From Comamonas thiooxydans (GTDB taxonomy: Bacteria > Pseudomonadota > Gammaproteobacteria > Burkholderiales > Burkholderiaceae_C), in the NCBI RefSeq assembly GCF_002157685.2, contig NZ_AP026738.1, positions 2,976,001 to 3,040,000 on the forward strand: a stretch of DNA of 64,000 nucleotides, written 5' to 3'. Positions 18,093 through 25,208 of this stretch are shown here, piece after piece. Positions within the stretch are counted from its first letter, which is position 1. Each line of letters begins with the position of its first letter. The notes beneath the pieces were generated by a model that was given only the letters and a program-made list of their open reading frames with translations, ran no database searches and was not told where the DNA came from. A program made the position numbers and the translations under genes.

Positions 18093-18398
18093 ATGCGAGA
18101 TCCTGGACTTCAGCAAGATCGTACTGTGCTTTCTTGGCGGCGCACTGCGCTCGCGCTGGCAGCTAACTCTGCCATTTTTTGTCGCCAAGGCCTTTTACAC
18201 GGCCAAGCGATACTGATGGGAATTTCCGCACTCCTCCTATTATGTGCATTTTTCGCAATTTACCTCAGTATGCTTAGGCAACGCCAATTTTCCGAAACCA
18301 AAGTGCCAATGGTGAATAACCCTATTGCCAATGCGACCTTCAGCCTACTCACTTTGTCGGCAAGTTTGGCAGCCGTGTGGGACATATCGGGAAACTGA
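18093..18398 (+). CDS. DUF202 (YidG-like) small membrane protein, second of a pair
   Basis: 101 residues. It begins with the short form of the DUF202 motif (LQQDRTVLSWRRTALALAAN) and has three hydrophobic segments. It starts one base after the preceding DUF202 stop, indicating translational coupling. YidG/YidH-type pairs occur together in many proteobacteria and may form a heteromer. It is the last gene of the long operon. Confidence 0.8.
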   Translation: MRDPGLQQDRTVLSWRRTALALAANSAIFCRQGLLHGQAILMGISALLLLCAFFAIYLSMLRQRQFSETKVPMVNNPIANATFSLLTLSASLAAVWDISGN

Positions 18399-18571
18399 CT
18401 AACCTGGATAGCCGCGTTGTCGATTTAAAAAATCGTACATTGAATATTCCTAAAGAAGCAGTCACTTAGCTGGCAACCGGTGCTTTCCCATTAATTTGAA
18501 TATTTCTGAAAATAAGTTCAAGGTGCTTTTACTGATGCATAGCCTGCGTATCTACAGACGGTCCTTGGAAA

Positions 18572-18605
18572 AACCCACTACCCGACGAATTTCGGGTAGT
18601 GGGTT
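18572..18605 (-). terminator. Rho-independent terminator of the 18621-19058 gene
   Basis: Perfect 14-bp arms (AACCCACTACCCGA at 18572-18585 and its complement at 18592-18605) with a 6-base loop. Read on the minus strand the hairpin is followed directly by a T run, so it ends transcription of the gene to its right. It may also stop readthrough from the DUF202 operon. Confidence 0.8.
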
Positions 18606-18620
18606 GGTTAGAGCTTCTGC

Positions 18621-19058
18621 TTAGTGATCTGTGCCGGTTGCCTTGCGAGACAGCGGCAGCATGATGACGTTTGTAGAAGGGGTTTGCGGCTTAGCCGATT
18701 GCTGGAACTTGTGCCGCTTATGCTCATGGAGTGCGTCACGCGCCCAATGAGCGCAGCAAACGCTAAGTGACCAAAGGGCACCAAGCAACTCCAAACACTT
18801 TCGCTTGATTCGCGCAGTAGCCTGACCCAAGTCATGAGCCTTTGCGTATCGAATCTGCGAGCGCTTGACCGTCTCTTCCGCCATCAGATAGGCACCTAGG
18901 AACTGAAGTTTCAGATCCGGGTACATATCCAACGTGTTGAGAAATATGCGTGCTACGACGGGGTCGTTGACGCGAGAGATCATGTTCACCAGCAACTGGC
19001 GATCCACGTCAAAAGGCGAGGACGCAGGCTTCTTGGCAGAACGTTGAGATTGATGCAT
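18621..19058 (-). CDS. Hypothetical protein, 145 residues
   Basis: A good ribosome site (AGGAGC, 6 bases before the ATG at 19058) and a strong terminator behind the stop support a real gene. The protein is Lys/Arg/Ala-rich with helical stretches (RQLLVNMISRVNDPVVARIF, AEETVKRSQIRYAKAHDLGQ) and a Cys-containing hydrophobic patch (LWSLSVCCAHWA). No family recognised. It lies at the edge of the ICE-like segment and may be cargo. Confidence 0.6.
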   Translation of the reverse strand: MHQSQRSAKKPASSPFDVDRQLLVNMISRVNDPVVARIFLNTLDMYPDLKLQFLGAYLMAEETVKRSQIRYAKAHDLGQATARIKRKCLELLGALWSLSVCCAHWARDALHEHKRHKFQQSAKPQTPSTNVIMLPLSRKATGTDH

Positions 19059-19310
19059 GTGTTGCTCCTAGATGTTGGGCAACACGGTCCCCGACGGGAT
19101 TGTGTTATCCCGTGGGGTTGAAGAATGTCCTCGTCAGCGTGAGCTGATGCGCATCTCTCAAGGACTCAGATGCTACAAGGCTCCGAAGAGCCAGTGTGCG
19201 ATGATTTTAGCGCCGAAACTGAGTGCAACGCAATCCTTGCTTCCAGCAAATCAACCATCATCTCTTAAAATGCCTCATAATATGTTCTGTCATTTTAATG
19301 GAGCATATTG

Positions 19311-19607
19311 ATGTCTAACTCTGCGGTGTCGTACAAGGATCTGCTGGCCCAACGCGCAACACTCGAAGCCCAGATTGAAGCAGCACGTAAAAGCGAAATC
19401 GGCACAGCCGTGCAACAGATTAAGGGTTTGATCGCGACATATGGATTGACCCAAGACGATATATTCCCCCAAGCGAAAGCAAAAGCAACTCGCGGCTCTG
19501 TTGACCCCAAGTATCGTGACCCTGAGACAGGTCAAACTTGGACAGGCCGTGGCAAGCCTCCTGTCTGGATCAAAGATAAGGATCGCTCGCAATTCGAAAT
19601 CAAATGA
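19311..19607 (+). CDS. H-NS histone-family nucleoid protein
   Basis: 98 residues with an N-terminal oligomerisation helix (YKDLLAQRATLEAQIEAARK) and the C-terminal DNA-binding motif DPETGQTWTGRGKPPVW of the H-NS/BpH3/MvaT-like betaproteobacterial family. ATG 19311 is preferred over the adjacent TTG 19308, with GGAG just upstream. It is followed by a strong terminator. H-NS paralogs on mobile elements commonly silence the element's own AT-rich genes. Confidence 0.9.
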   Translation: MSNSAVSYKDLLAQRATLEAQIEAARKSEIGTAVQQIKGLIATYGLTQDDIFPQAKAKATRGSVDPKYRDPETGQTWTGRGKPPVWIKDKDRSQFEIK

Positions 19608-19628
19608 TTGCAGCAGGTTTGATATTAG

Positions 19629-19652
19629 ATGGCCACTAAGTGGCCATTTTTT
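19629..19652 (+). terminator. Rho-independent terminator of the H-NS-like gene
   Basis: ATGGCCAC, 3-base loop, GTGGCCAT, then a run of six T. It lies 22 bases after the hns-like stop and 18 bases before the convergent helicase stop. Confidence 0.85.
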
Positions 19653-19670
19653 ATGGCTGCTTAAAATAGA

Positions 19671-21671
19671 TTAGGCACATTCAAGTGCCAGCACTTCCTC
19701 GCGAACTTCATCTGGCACAGTTTCTACAGCCGCTCGTTGTTGGCCAGGCAATGCTTTCTTGGCTGCCTCCACCACTTCCATTTCTGTGGTGTGCTTGTTC
19801 TCCTGCAGCTGCAGCACGCCCTCATCGATGGTGCCCTGGATGATTGGCACGAGGACCAGGACATCGCGGATCTGACCCAAGCGATAGGCCCGGTCCTCAG
19901 CCTGGCGCATCAAGGCTGGCGTCCACGGCATGGACGCAAATGCCACGATGTTGGCAGCCGTCAGCGTGATGCCCACGCCCGCGGCCATGGTTGTGCCAAT
20001 GAATACCTTGATACTTGCGTCCCCCTGGAACGCATCTACCGCAGCCTGGCGACGCTTCAAGCTATCTGAGCCGACCAACGAGACACAGCCCACGCCGAGG
20101 CTGGCCAGGGCCTGTTTAAGGGCCTCCACGGTGCTCATGTACTCGCAAAAGATGATGAGCTTGTCGTTCTCTCCCATGGCCTGCACGGTTTCGACCAGGT
20201 ACGGAACCTTCAGACCTTCAAGGCATTTACGCAGGCGAACGATCTTGGGCATGGCCTGCAGGGTCATGTCGCCATAGATCTCCTTGTAGACATCGAGCCC
20301 CTCGGCCGACAAAGGCACAAACTGCCTCGCCTTGTCACCCAGATCCTTGAGCACGTCCTTGCTGCGACGGATCATCCACCCCTGAATGGCTGCGGCCAGC
20401 GCGGCTCTCTTCTCCGCAGTGCCAGCGTAGTTCTTACGGAACTCGGCAAGCGTGAGGCTTCCCAGGCGATGGCCGGTAATGCGTAGCAGCGTGTGCATTT
20501 CGATCTCACGATTGAGCAACGGCGTGCCGGTAACGACAAAGCACCGCTCAATGCGTGCGGCCAGCAGGAACACATTGCGCGTGCGGCCGCTCTTGTATTC
20601 CTTCAGGTAGTGGGCTTCATCCACGGCCATCACCGCGAACTCCAGCTCAGTCTCGCGCACTAGACCGCCCATACGTTCGTAGTTGCCGATCACCCAGTCA
20701 CAGCCAGCCAGCGTAGAAATCCGGTCCTCACCGATCATCCCGACGCGAGCGTCGGGGTAGACCATCTTGATCTCTCGCTCCCAGTTCAATCGTAAGGATG
20801 CAGGGCATACGATCAGGACCCGGCCTCTGCCGGCAGCCATCCGGGATGCCACCACCGTCTGGCGACTCTTGCCCAGGCCCATGTCATCGCCCATGCAGGC
20901 GCCCGATTGGCGCAGCATGTGCGCGACCCCTTCGGCCTGGTAGTCGCGCAGAACGCCACAGGCGACCAGGCTGGCCAGGGCCACCCGGTCATACGGCATG
21001 TCATCGACGTGGCCATGCTCGGTCGACAGGAAACCGGTGCCCTCTTCTTCACCAGGCCCGCCGCCCCCGCCCAGCGGTGGCGATGCAGCGGGCACGCTGA
21101 TAGGCGAGCCTTCGTTGCCGCTTGTGGTCAACTCTTCGATGACCACTGGCTGCTCATGGACGAATACGAACTCCGACGACACGCCGGCAATGTTGGCCAG
21201 CCGCTCCATGATGAGCTCAGGATCGGCTCTGACCTGCCACGCTGACGCATGCTTGTGGAAGTAGCCGCCCAACGAGCGCATCGCCTTCACGCATAGCGGG
21301 TCGTAGGTAAAGCTAACCGCCCATGAACCGCGTGCCAGGTCTCCCTTCACCAGCGGGAAGATCTGCACATCGAGCAACTGCGAGAAGTAGTCGGGATCAG
21401 GAGCTGCGACAGCGGCGCGCAGTTGCACATCGAGCTGCTCCATATCCACGAAGTGCCCAGCAAACGCATGCTTAATCACATCGTCGGCATAACTGGAGTC
21501 GGTAGTTTGAAGCAGCCACATGCGCCGAGCTCCACTCCACCAAGCATCGTAGTTTGCTAGTGGACGGCTCACACCTGGAACTGTCAGGAGCTGCAGGCCC
21601 AGCCTGCGTCCATCCGAGACGGCTTTGATAAGGAGATCCGGCGGGCGGATCGTGACGGGCCTAGGCAACAT
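19671..21671 (-). CDS. SNF2-family DEAD/DEAH-box helicase
   Basis: 666 residues. The N-terminal 200 residues are unassigned. Then come SNF2 helicase motifs: Q/I region LRDYQAEGVAHML, Walker A GDDMGLGKSRQT, motif II DEAH, motif III VTGTPLLN, and a C-terminal helicase domain (KLIIFCEYMSTVEALKQALA; motif VI RQAEDRAYRLGQ). A Gly/Pro-rich linker (SPPLGGGGGPGEEEGTG) separates the halves. The start ATG at 21671 overlaps the upstream stop (TGATG). Such ATPases remodel protein-DNA complexes; here it may support element maintenance or defence. Confidence 0.88.
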   Translation of the reverse strand: MLPRPVTIRPPDLLIKAVSDGRRLGLQLLTVPGVSRPLANYDAWWSGARRMWLLQTTDSSYADDVIKHAFAGHFVDMEQLDVQLRAAVAAPDPDYFSQLLDVQIFPLVKGDLARGSWAVSFTYDPLCVKAMRSLGGYFHKHASAWQVRADPELIMERLANIAGVSSEFVFVHEQPVVIEELTTSGNEGSPISVPAASPPLGGGGGPGEEEGTGFLSTEHGHVDDMPYDRVALASLVACGVLRDYQAEGVAHMLRQSGACMGDDMGLGKSRQTVVASRMAAGRGRVLIVCPASLRLNWEREIKMVYPDARVGMIGEDRISTLAGCDWVIGNYERMGGLVRETELEFAVMAVDEAHYLKEYKSGRTRNVFLLAARIERCFVVTGTPLLNREIEMHTLLRITGHRLGSLTLAEFRKNYAGTAEKRAALAAAIQGWMIRRSKDVLKDLGDKARQFVPLSAEGLDVYKEIYGDMTLQAMPKIVRLRKCLEGLKVPYLVETVQAMGENDKLIIFCEYMSTVEALKQALASLGVGCVSLVGSDSLKRRQAAVDAFQGDASIKVFIGTTMAAGVGITLTAANIVAFASMPWTPALMRQAEDRAYRLGQIRDVLVLVPIIQGTIDEGVLQLQENKHTTEMEVVEAAKKALPGQQRAAVETVPDEVREEVLALECA

Positions 21672-21955
21672 CAAAGCCCCTCACGAACAACTCTTGTTGC
21701 TGGTGACTCATAGCCCCAACCTTCGGCCATCCATAGCGCCCATGTGAGCGTTGAATCAGAAACCTGCAGCCCCGATATAAGCGGATCAAAATCGCTGGAA
21801 CACTTCAAGATAAAAGTGTCGTAGGACTTCCCGATCAGAGCGATATTTTTATTGAACACATCCTGGCAAGTATTGGCCCATGCCACAGGATCGAAATTCG
21901 TATCGACTGGATCGGGAACAACGAGCCCCAAAAATTGATATTTTTTTTGCACCAT
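21671..21955 (-). CDS. Hypothetical protein of the element, 94 residues
   Basis: Begins MVQKKYQFLGLVVPDPVDTN after an AGGAGA site; the longer frame to 21988 has no such site. It overlaps the helicase start by one base, so the pair is probably translationally coupled. It ends with a WALWMAEGWGYESPATRVVR segment. No family recognised. Confidence 0.65.
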   Translation of the reverse strand: MVQKKYQFLGLVVPDPVDTNFDPVAWANTCQDVFNKNIALIGKSYDTFILKCSSDFDPLISGLQVSDSTLTWALWMAEGWGYESPATRVVREGL

Positions 21956-22009
21956 ATTCTCCTGTGGACTCAATTGGCGACTGAGCATGCGCCACAGGAA
22001 AACCGATAT

Positions 22010-22336
22010 TTATTCTGTCATCTGGTAGCTGAAGTCATGACAGACAAGCCATAACTGCACCACCGCATCAACGCGACTATCAAAGTCGCCAATCAGCATA
22101 GAGTCCGACTGCGACGACTCATCGTATGTGACCGTGAGACGCGTGTGCCAGGTACCATCAAACTGGAGCTTGCAATATCCCACACATACATCCTTGCCGT
22201 TGGAATCTCGCACGACTAAGAAAGCTGGTGCATTTTCCTCATTCACAGTTTGCGATGGTGCAACCACCATGGTGAATCGACCATCGACAAGCAATGTGAT
22301 GTCGTCCGAGGCCTGTTGATCGGGATGTAAAGTCAA
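22010..22336 (-). CDS. Hypothetical protein of the element, 108 residues
   Basis: Probable TTG start at 22336 with AAGGAG about 9 bases upstream. The sequence suggests a small beta-rich protein (ITLLVDGRFTMVVAPSQ, AFLVVRDSNGKDVCVGYCKL, TRLTVTYDESSQSDSMLIGD). It lies between ssb and the helicase in the same orientation. No known family identified. Confidence 0.6.
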   Translation of the reverse strand: MTLHPDQQASDDITLLVDGRFTMVVAPSQTVNEENAPAFLVVRDSNGKDVCVGYCKLQFDGTWHTRLTVTYDESSQSDSMLIGDFDSRVDAVVQLWLVCHDFSYQMTE

Positions 22337-22363
22337 GATGTGCTCCTTGGTTAAAAACGGTCG

Positions 22364-22810
22364 TTAAGCAGGCTGGCCTGCGTGGTAGGGTTCTTGCACT
22401 TCGCCCGTGGGTCCATCCGACTGCTCCGTGGACGATCGGCGTGGAGCCTCGAACTCAATGGTCTTCACACGCGACAGCAGAAGTGCGACATCCTGGGCCT
22501 CGATCTTGAACACCATCACCTGGCCGCCAGTAGCCTCATCGCGCGCCATGTACTCAAGCTCTTCCCCCATCACTAGCACTCTGGCTCCCTTGCGCAGGAG
22601 CCGCGCGGCATCACGAGCCTTCGCGCCGTAGATTTCCACCTCGCGCCAAAAACCGCCCACTTCTTCGATTCCACCTTCATCGTTGCGGCCGTATCGGCTG
22701 AACCGAACACGCATACTGGCGACATCAAACTCGCCGTTAGGCCCACCCTTGAGCGTCCTGAAACTAGGAGAGCTACCCAGGTTTCCCTTGCCGATAAACA
22801 ATTGCGACAT
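22364..22810 (-). CDS. ssb: ICE-type single-stranded DNA-binding protein
   Basis: 148 residues starting MSQLFIGKGNLGSSPSFRTL, with AAGGAAA about 8 bases upstream; the longer frame to 22858 is not supported. The OB-fold pattern (FDVASMRVRFSRYGR, FWREVEIYGAKARDAARLL, KGARVLVMGEELEYMARDE) is that of SSB proteins. The C-terminus is a divergent tail without the usual DDDIPF peptide, as in many element-encoded SSBs. It lies next to DUF3158 and TIGR03761, its usual neighbours in PFGI-1-type elements. Confidence 0.85.
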   Translation of the reverse strand: MSQLFIGKGNLGSSPSFRTLKGGPNGEFDVASMRVRFSRYGRNDEGGIEEVGGFWREVEIYGAKARDAARLLRKGARVLVMGEELEYMARDEATGGQVMVFKIEAQDVALLLSRVKTIEFEAPRRSSTEQSDGPTGEVQEPYHAGQPA

Positions 22811-22876
22811 ATCCAATTTCCTTGCAGTGCGTGTTGAATGCCAGAGCTGCTGCACCAAGTCAGCCCAGGCGCGGAC

Positions 22877-23497
22877 TCAGACGGTCGAAATCGGGGAGCG
22901 TGGATAAAGAAAGATAGGAGCCTTGTCCACGCTCACGCGAATACGCTTGATATCGCCACGCGTCTGCTGGTGCTCCTCATTCAAGGCCACAGCGCGCTGG
23001 GACGCTGCCATGCACCATTGACGGAGTTCACTGGATAGGCCTGACGCAAGCTGCTCGACCTCTTCAAAGCTCAAATGGCGGTTCGACCCCAGGCGTTGGC
23101 GCCAGCGCAGAAAGACATAGCCCGTTGTGTTTTTCTGGTGCACGACCAGATAGAAGCTCAGTCCTGGAACAGATTTCGACTTCTCGGACAAATCGCGCAT
23201 CTGCTTCAGGATTGCGTCAATGCCGTCAAGTTTCTGGCGCAATCTGGACAGGGTGCCCCTACCCGTAAGGGCCTTTACGTCAGCTCGATCTTGACAGTCC
23301 TGATCCGCCAAGGCCTGGCGACCCCAGAGCACGTTGTTGACGACTCGGCCACGACCGGTGTGCTGCGAAGCCCCTTTTATTTCCAGATCCCTTTTCACAC
23401 CAATCCCTTTCAATATCAGTTCCAAACGACTGCGCTCTGTCTTAATCAGCGGTGGCTGTAGCTTCTGGGCCAGTAGATCCAGATGCATCGGAGCCAT
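22877..23497 (-). CDS. DUF3158-family ICE protein
   Basis: About 206 residues. The start is uncertain: ATG 23497 (MAPMHLD) or 23488, both overlapping the 3' end of the preceding gene. The segment GYVFLRWRQRLGSNRHLSFE with upstream GRGTLSRLRQKLDG matches the DUF3158 family of integrating conjugative elements. Between TIGR03761 and ssb is its standard position. Function unknown; DNA processing during replication or transfer is likely. Confidence 0.75.
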   Translation of the reverse strand: MAPMHLDLLAQKLQPPLIKTERSRLELILKGIGVKRDLEIKGASQHTGRGRVVNNVLWGRQALADQDCQDRADVKALTGRGTLSRLRQKLDGIDAILKQMRDLSEKSKSVPGLSFYLVVHQKNTTGYVFLRWRQRLGSNRHLSFEEVEQLASGLSSELRQWCMAASQRAVALNEEHQQTRGDIKRIRVSVDKAPIFLYPRSPISTV

Positions 23498-24566
23498 GCT
23501 CTTGCGCCTGCTGCAATTGGTCGCCAACTTGCTGCAGCAACGCACGTTCTGCTTCGCTGATGTTGATGAGTCTGCGCGAATGCGACGGCTTCACCTCGGC
23601 CTTGTAGATTTGTGCTGGCACTGCGCCAAACGTGCTCACCACGAACTGAATGCGCTTCGCCGCTTCCGGGTCGGCACTGAACCAGTCGGAGCGGCTCAGT
23701 TCCCGAATCTCTGGGCGGCCAAGCCATTTGTCGAATCGGGCGGTGCCGTAGAACACGCCAAGGATGGCGCGGCTCATTGCGCTCAGCACAGCACGCGCCT
23801 GCTCATCGCTCAGCAAGTTCTTGCGCTGCAGCGTTTTCTGGATACGAACAAAGTAGTCGTAGTCCACGATCAACATGGAGATCGCATAGCCATATGGGCT
23901 GCGAAAGCCTAGGTTCAGGGTCATAGGGCGAGCGGACTGAACGATGCTCAAGCTCAGGCCGCGCTTGCGCTGGCTCTCCAGCAACTCCTCGGCTTTAGCG
24001 ATTTGGGCGCGCAACGACTCTTGAACTTGCGAGATGCCGTACTCATGGCGTACCAGTGCCCAATCCGCATATGGGTTGTCACGGCTCGTCAGTACCCAAA
24101 GGTTCCGCAGAGAGGAAGCAACGCGCTTGCCACCAATGATCGCGTTCAAGCGCTTTTCAGGCTCCCCAGATCGCCCCTGAAAAAGTCGGTGGGCCTCGAT
24201 GGTGTGAATCGTCATCTGGTCCACGCCTTCGTTCGTCAGCGGCCCGAGTTCATCAATGCCTTGTGCTTCGGAGTTCGTCACCACCGCGTCCGCACCACGA
24301 CGATCGCGTCGCTCCGCTTGCATCTTCTGGAATTGCTCTTTGCGATCTTCCAGCTCTACATAGCGATCAAACAAAGGATCGTCTTCAGACGCGCCAGCCT
24401 GGATGAATGCCGCCAAAGCAGCTTCTTCACCAGCAATTGAGTAGCCGTCACGAAATGGCGAATTCGGGTCGGTGGCGAATTTAATGCCTGGTGCACCTGC
24501 ACCCAATACACCGGCCAGCATTACTGGCTGAAAGCCGGGGTCTGTTTTGATTCGATCAGTAGCCAA
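23442..24566 (-). CDS. Integrating conjugative element protein, PFL_4669/TIGR03761 family
   Basis: 374 residues from TTG 24566 with AAGGAGA upstream. Conserved features are the IHTIEAHRLFQGR, RNLWVLTSRDNPYADWALV and SPYGYAISMLIVDYDYFVRI segments. The family is restricted to ICEs of this class and has no assigned biochemical function. The C-terminal tail is Gln/Ala/Ser-rich and overlaps the DUF3158 start by about 50 bases. Confidence 0.88.
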   Translation of the reverse strand: MATDRIKTDPGFQPVMLAGVLGAGAPGIKFATDPNSPFRDGYSIAGEEAALAAFIQAGASEDDPLFDRYVELEDRKEQFQKMQAERRDRRGADAVVTNSEAQGIDELGPLTNEGVDQMTIHTIEAHRLFQGRSGEPEKRLNAIIGGKRVASSLRNLWVLTSRDNPYADWALVRHEYGISQVQESLRAQIAKAEELLESQRKRGLSLSIVQSARPMTLNLGFRSPYGYAISMLIVDYDYFVRIQKTLQRKNLLSDEQARAVLSAMSRAILGVFYGTARFDKWLGRPEIRELSRSDWFSADPEAAKRIQFVVSTFGAVPAQIYKAEVKPSHSRRLINISEAERALLQQVGDQLQQAQEHGSDASGSTGPEATATAD

Positions 24567-24594
24567 GGTCTTCTCCTTAAATTAAATACTTCGT

Positions 24595-25047
24595 CTATCC
24601 AGCGTCCGGGACTTCTCCCGACTTGCCGCCCTCGTCGGCACTGGCGTTCTCTATTGCCACTTGCGCAGCTTCTTTAGCGATGTCTTCATTCCAACCGTCG
24701 ATAAATGGAAAGTGCTTCTTACTAACTGATGGCAGCCGCTCGGCAATGGGCTGTCTTAGCAAATCGAGTACCGCATCGCGATTCACGGTCACCAGCGTTT
24801 TCGTGTTCTTCTGCACGCGGACATTGATAAATCCGGTCTCTTGCAACCGCTGGAGAGTTCGTTTTACGGTGGGTAATGGAATGGTTCTGCACAGTTCGAC
24901 TTCAGTGATCGACCCAGACGTAATGGCGATCTCTCCAATATCCCCCCGCTCTTTGAGTAAGACCCAAAGAACCGCAGCATCCGTGTAGCTTCTGAATTGC
25001 TGAACGAGCTGAATAAATAGATCGTTCCCTGATTTCTGATAGCTCAT
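24595..25047 (-). CDS. Winged-helix-like protein of the ICE replication region
   Basis: 150 residues. The middle (GSITEVELCRTIPLPTVKRT, LQRLQETGFINVRVQKNTKT) is a typical winged-helix segment, suggesting a DNA-binding regulator or replication accessory protein. AAGAGAAG precedes the ATG. The 36-bp tandem repeats end about 24 bases upstream of its start codon, so it may be controlled by them or bind them. Confidence 0.68.
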   Translation of the reverse strand: MSYQKSGNDLFIQLVQQFRSYTDAAVLWVLLKERGDIGEIAITSGSITEVELCRTIPLPTVKRTLQRLQETGFINVRVQKNTKTLVTVNRDAVLDLLRQPIAERLPSVSKKHFPFIDGWNEDIAKEAAQVAIENASADEGGKSGEVPDAG

Positions 25048-25070
25048 ATTGCTTCTCTTGAAAATTGCTG

Positions 25071-25200
25071 TGGCTCATTTCGAGCTACATGGCACTAAGT
25101 GCCGCGTGGTTCATTTCGAGCTACATGGCACTACGTGCCGTGTGGTTCATTTCGAGCTACTTGGCACTGAGTGCCATATGGCCCATCTCGGGGTATTCGG
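25071..25200. repeat. Three and a half 36-bp tandem repeats with internal palindromes
   Basis: Units at 25071-25106, 25107-25142 and 25143-25178, plus a degenerate part at 25179-25200. Each contains TTCATTTCGAGCTAC or a close variant, then GGCAC, 3 bases, GTGCC, a 5-bp-arm palindrome whose centre varies (TAA, TAC, TGA). They fill the 161-base gap between the replication protein stop and the winged-helix gene start. Organisation and location suit iterons for the STY4528-type replication protein or an operator array. Confidence 0.85.
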
Positions 25201-25208
25201 AAGTCAGC

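Noticed and set aside
19072..19310. Small plus-strand frame before the H-NS-like gene
   Set aside because: No motif, poor ribosome site, and it ends within the hns-like leader; most likely promoter region.
25071..25200. CRISPR array
   Set aside because: The 36-bp units are directly tandem with no unique spacers, and no cas genes are nearby.
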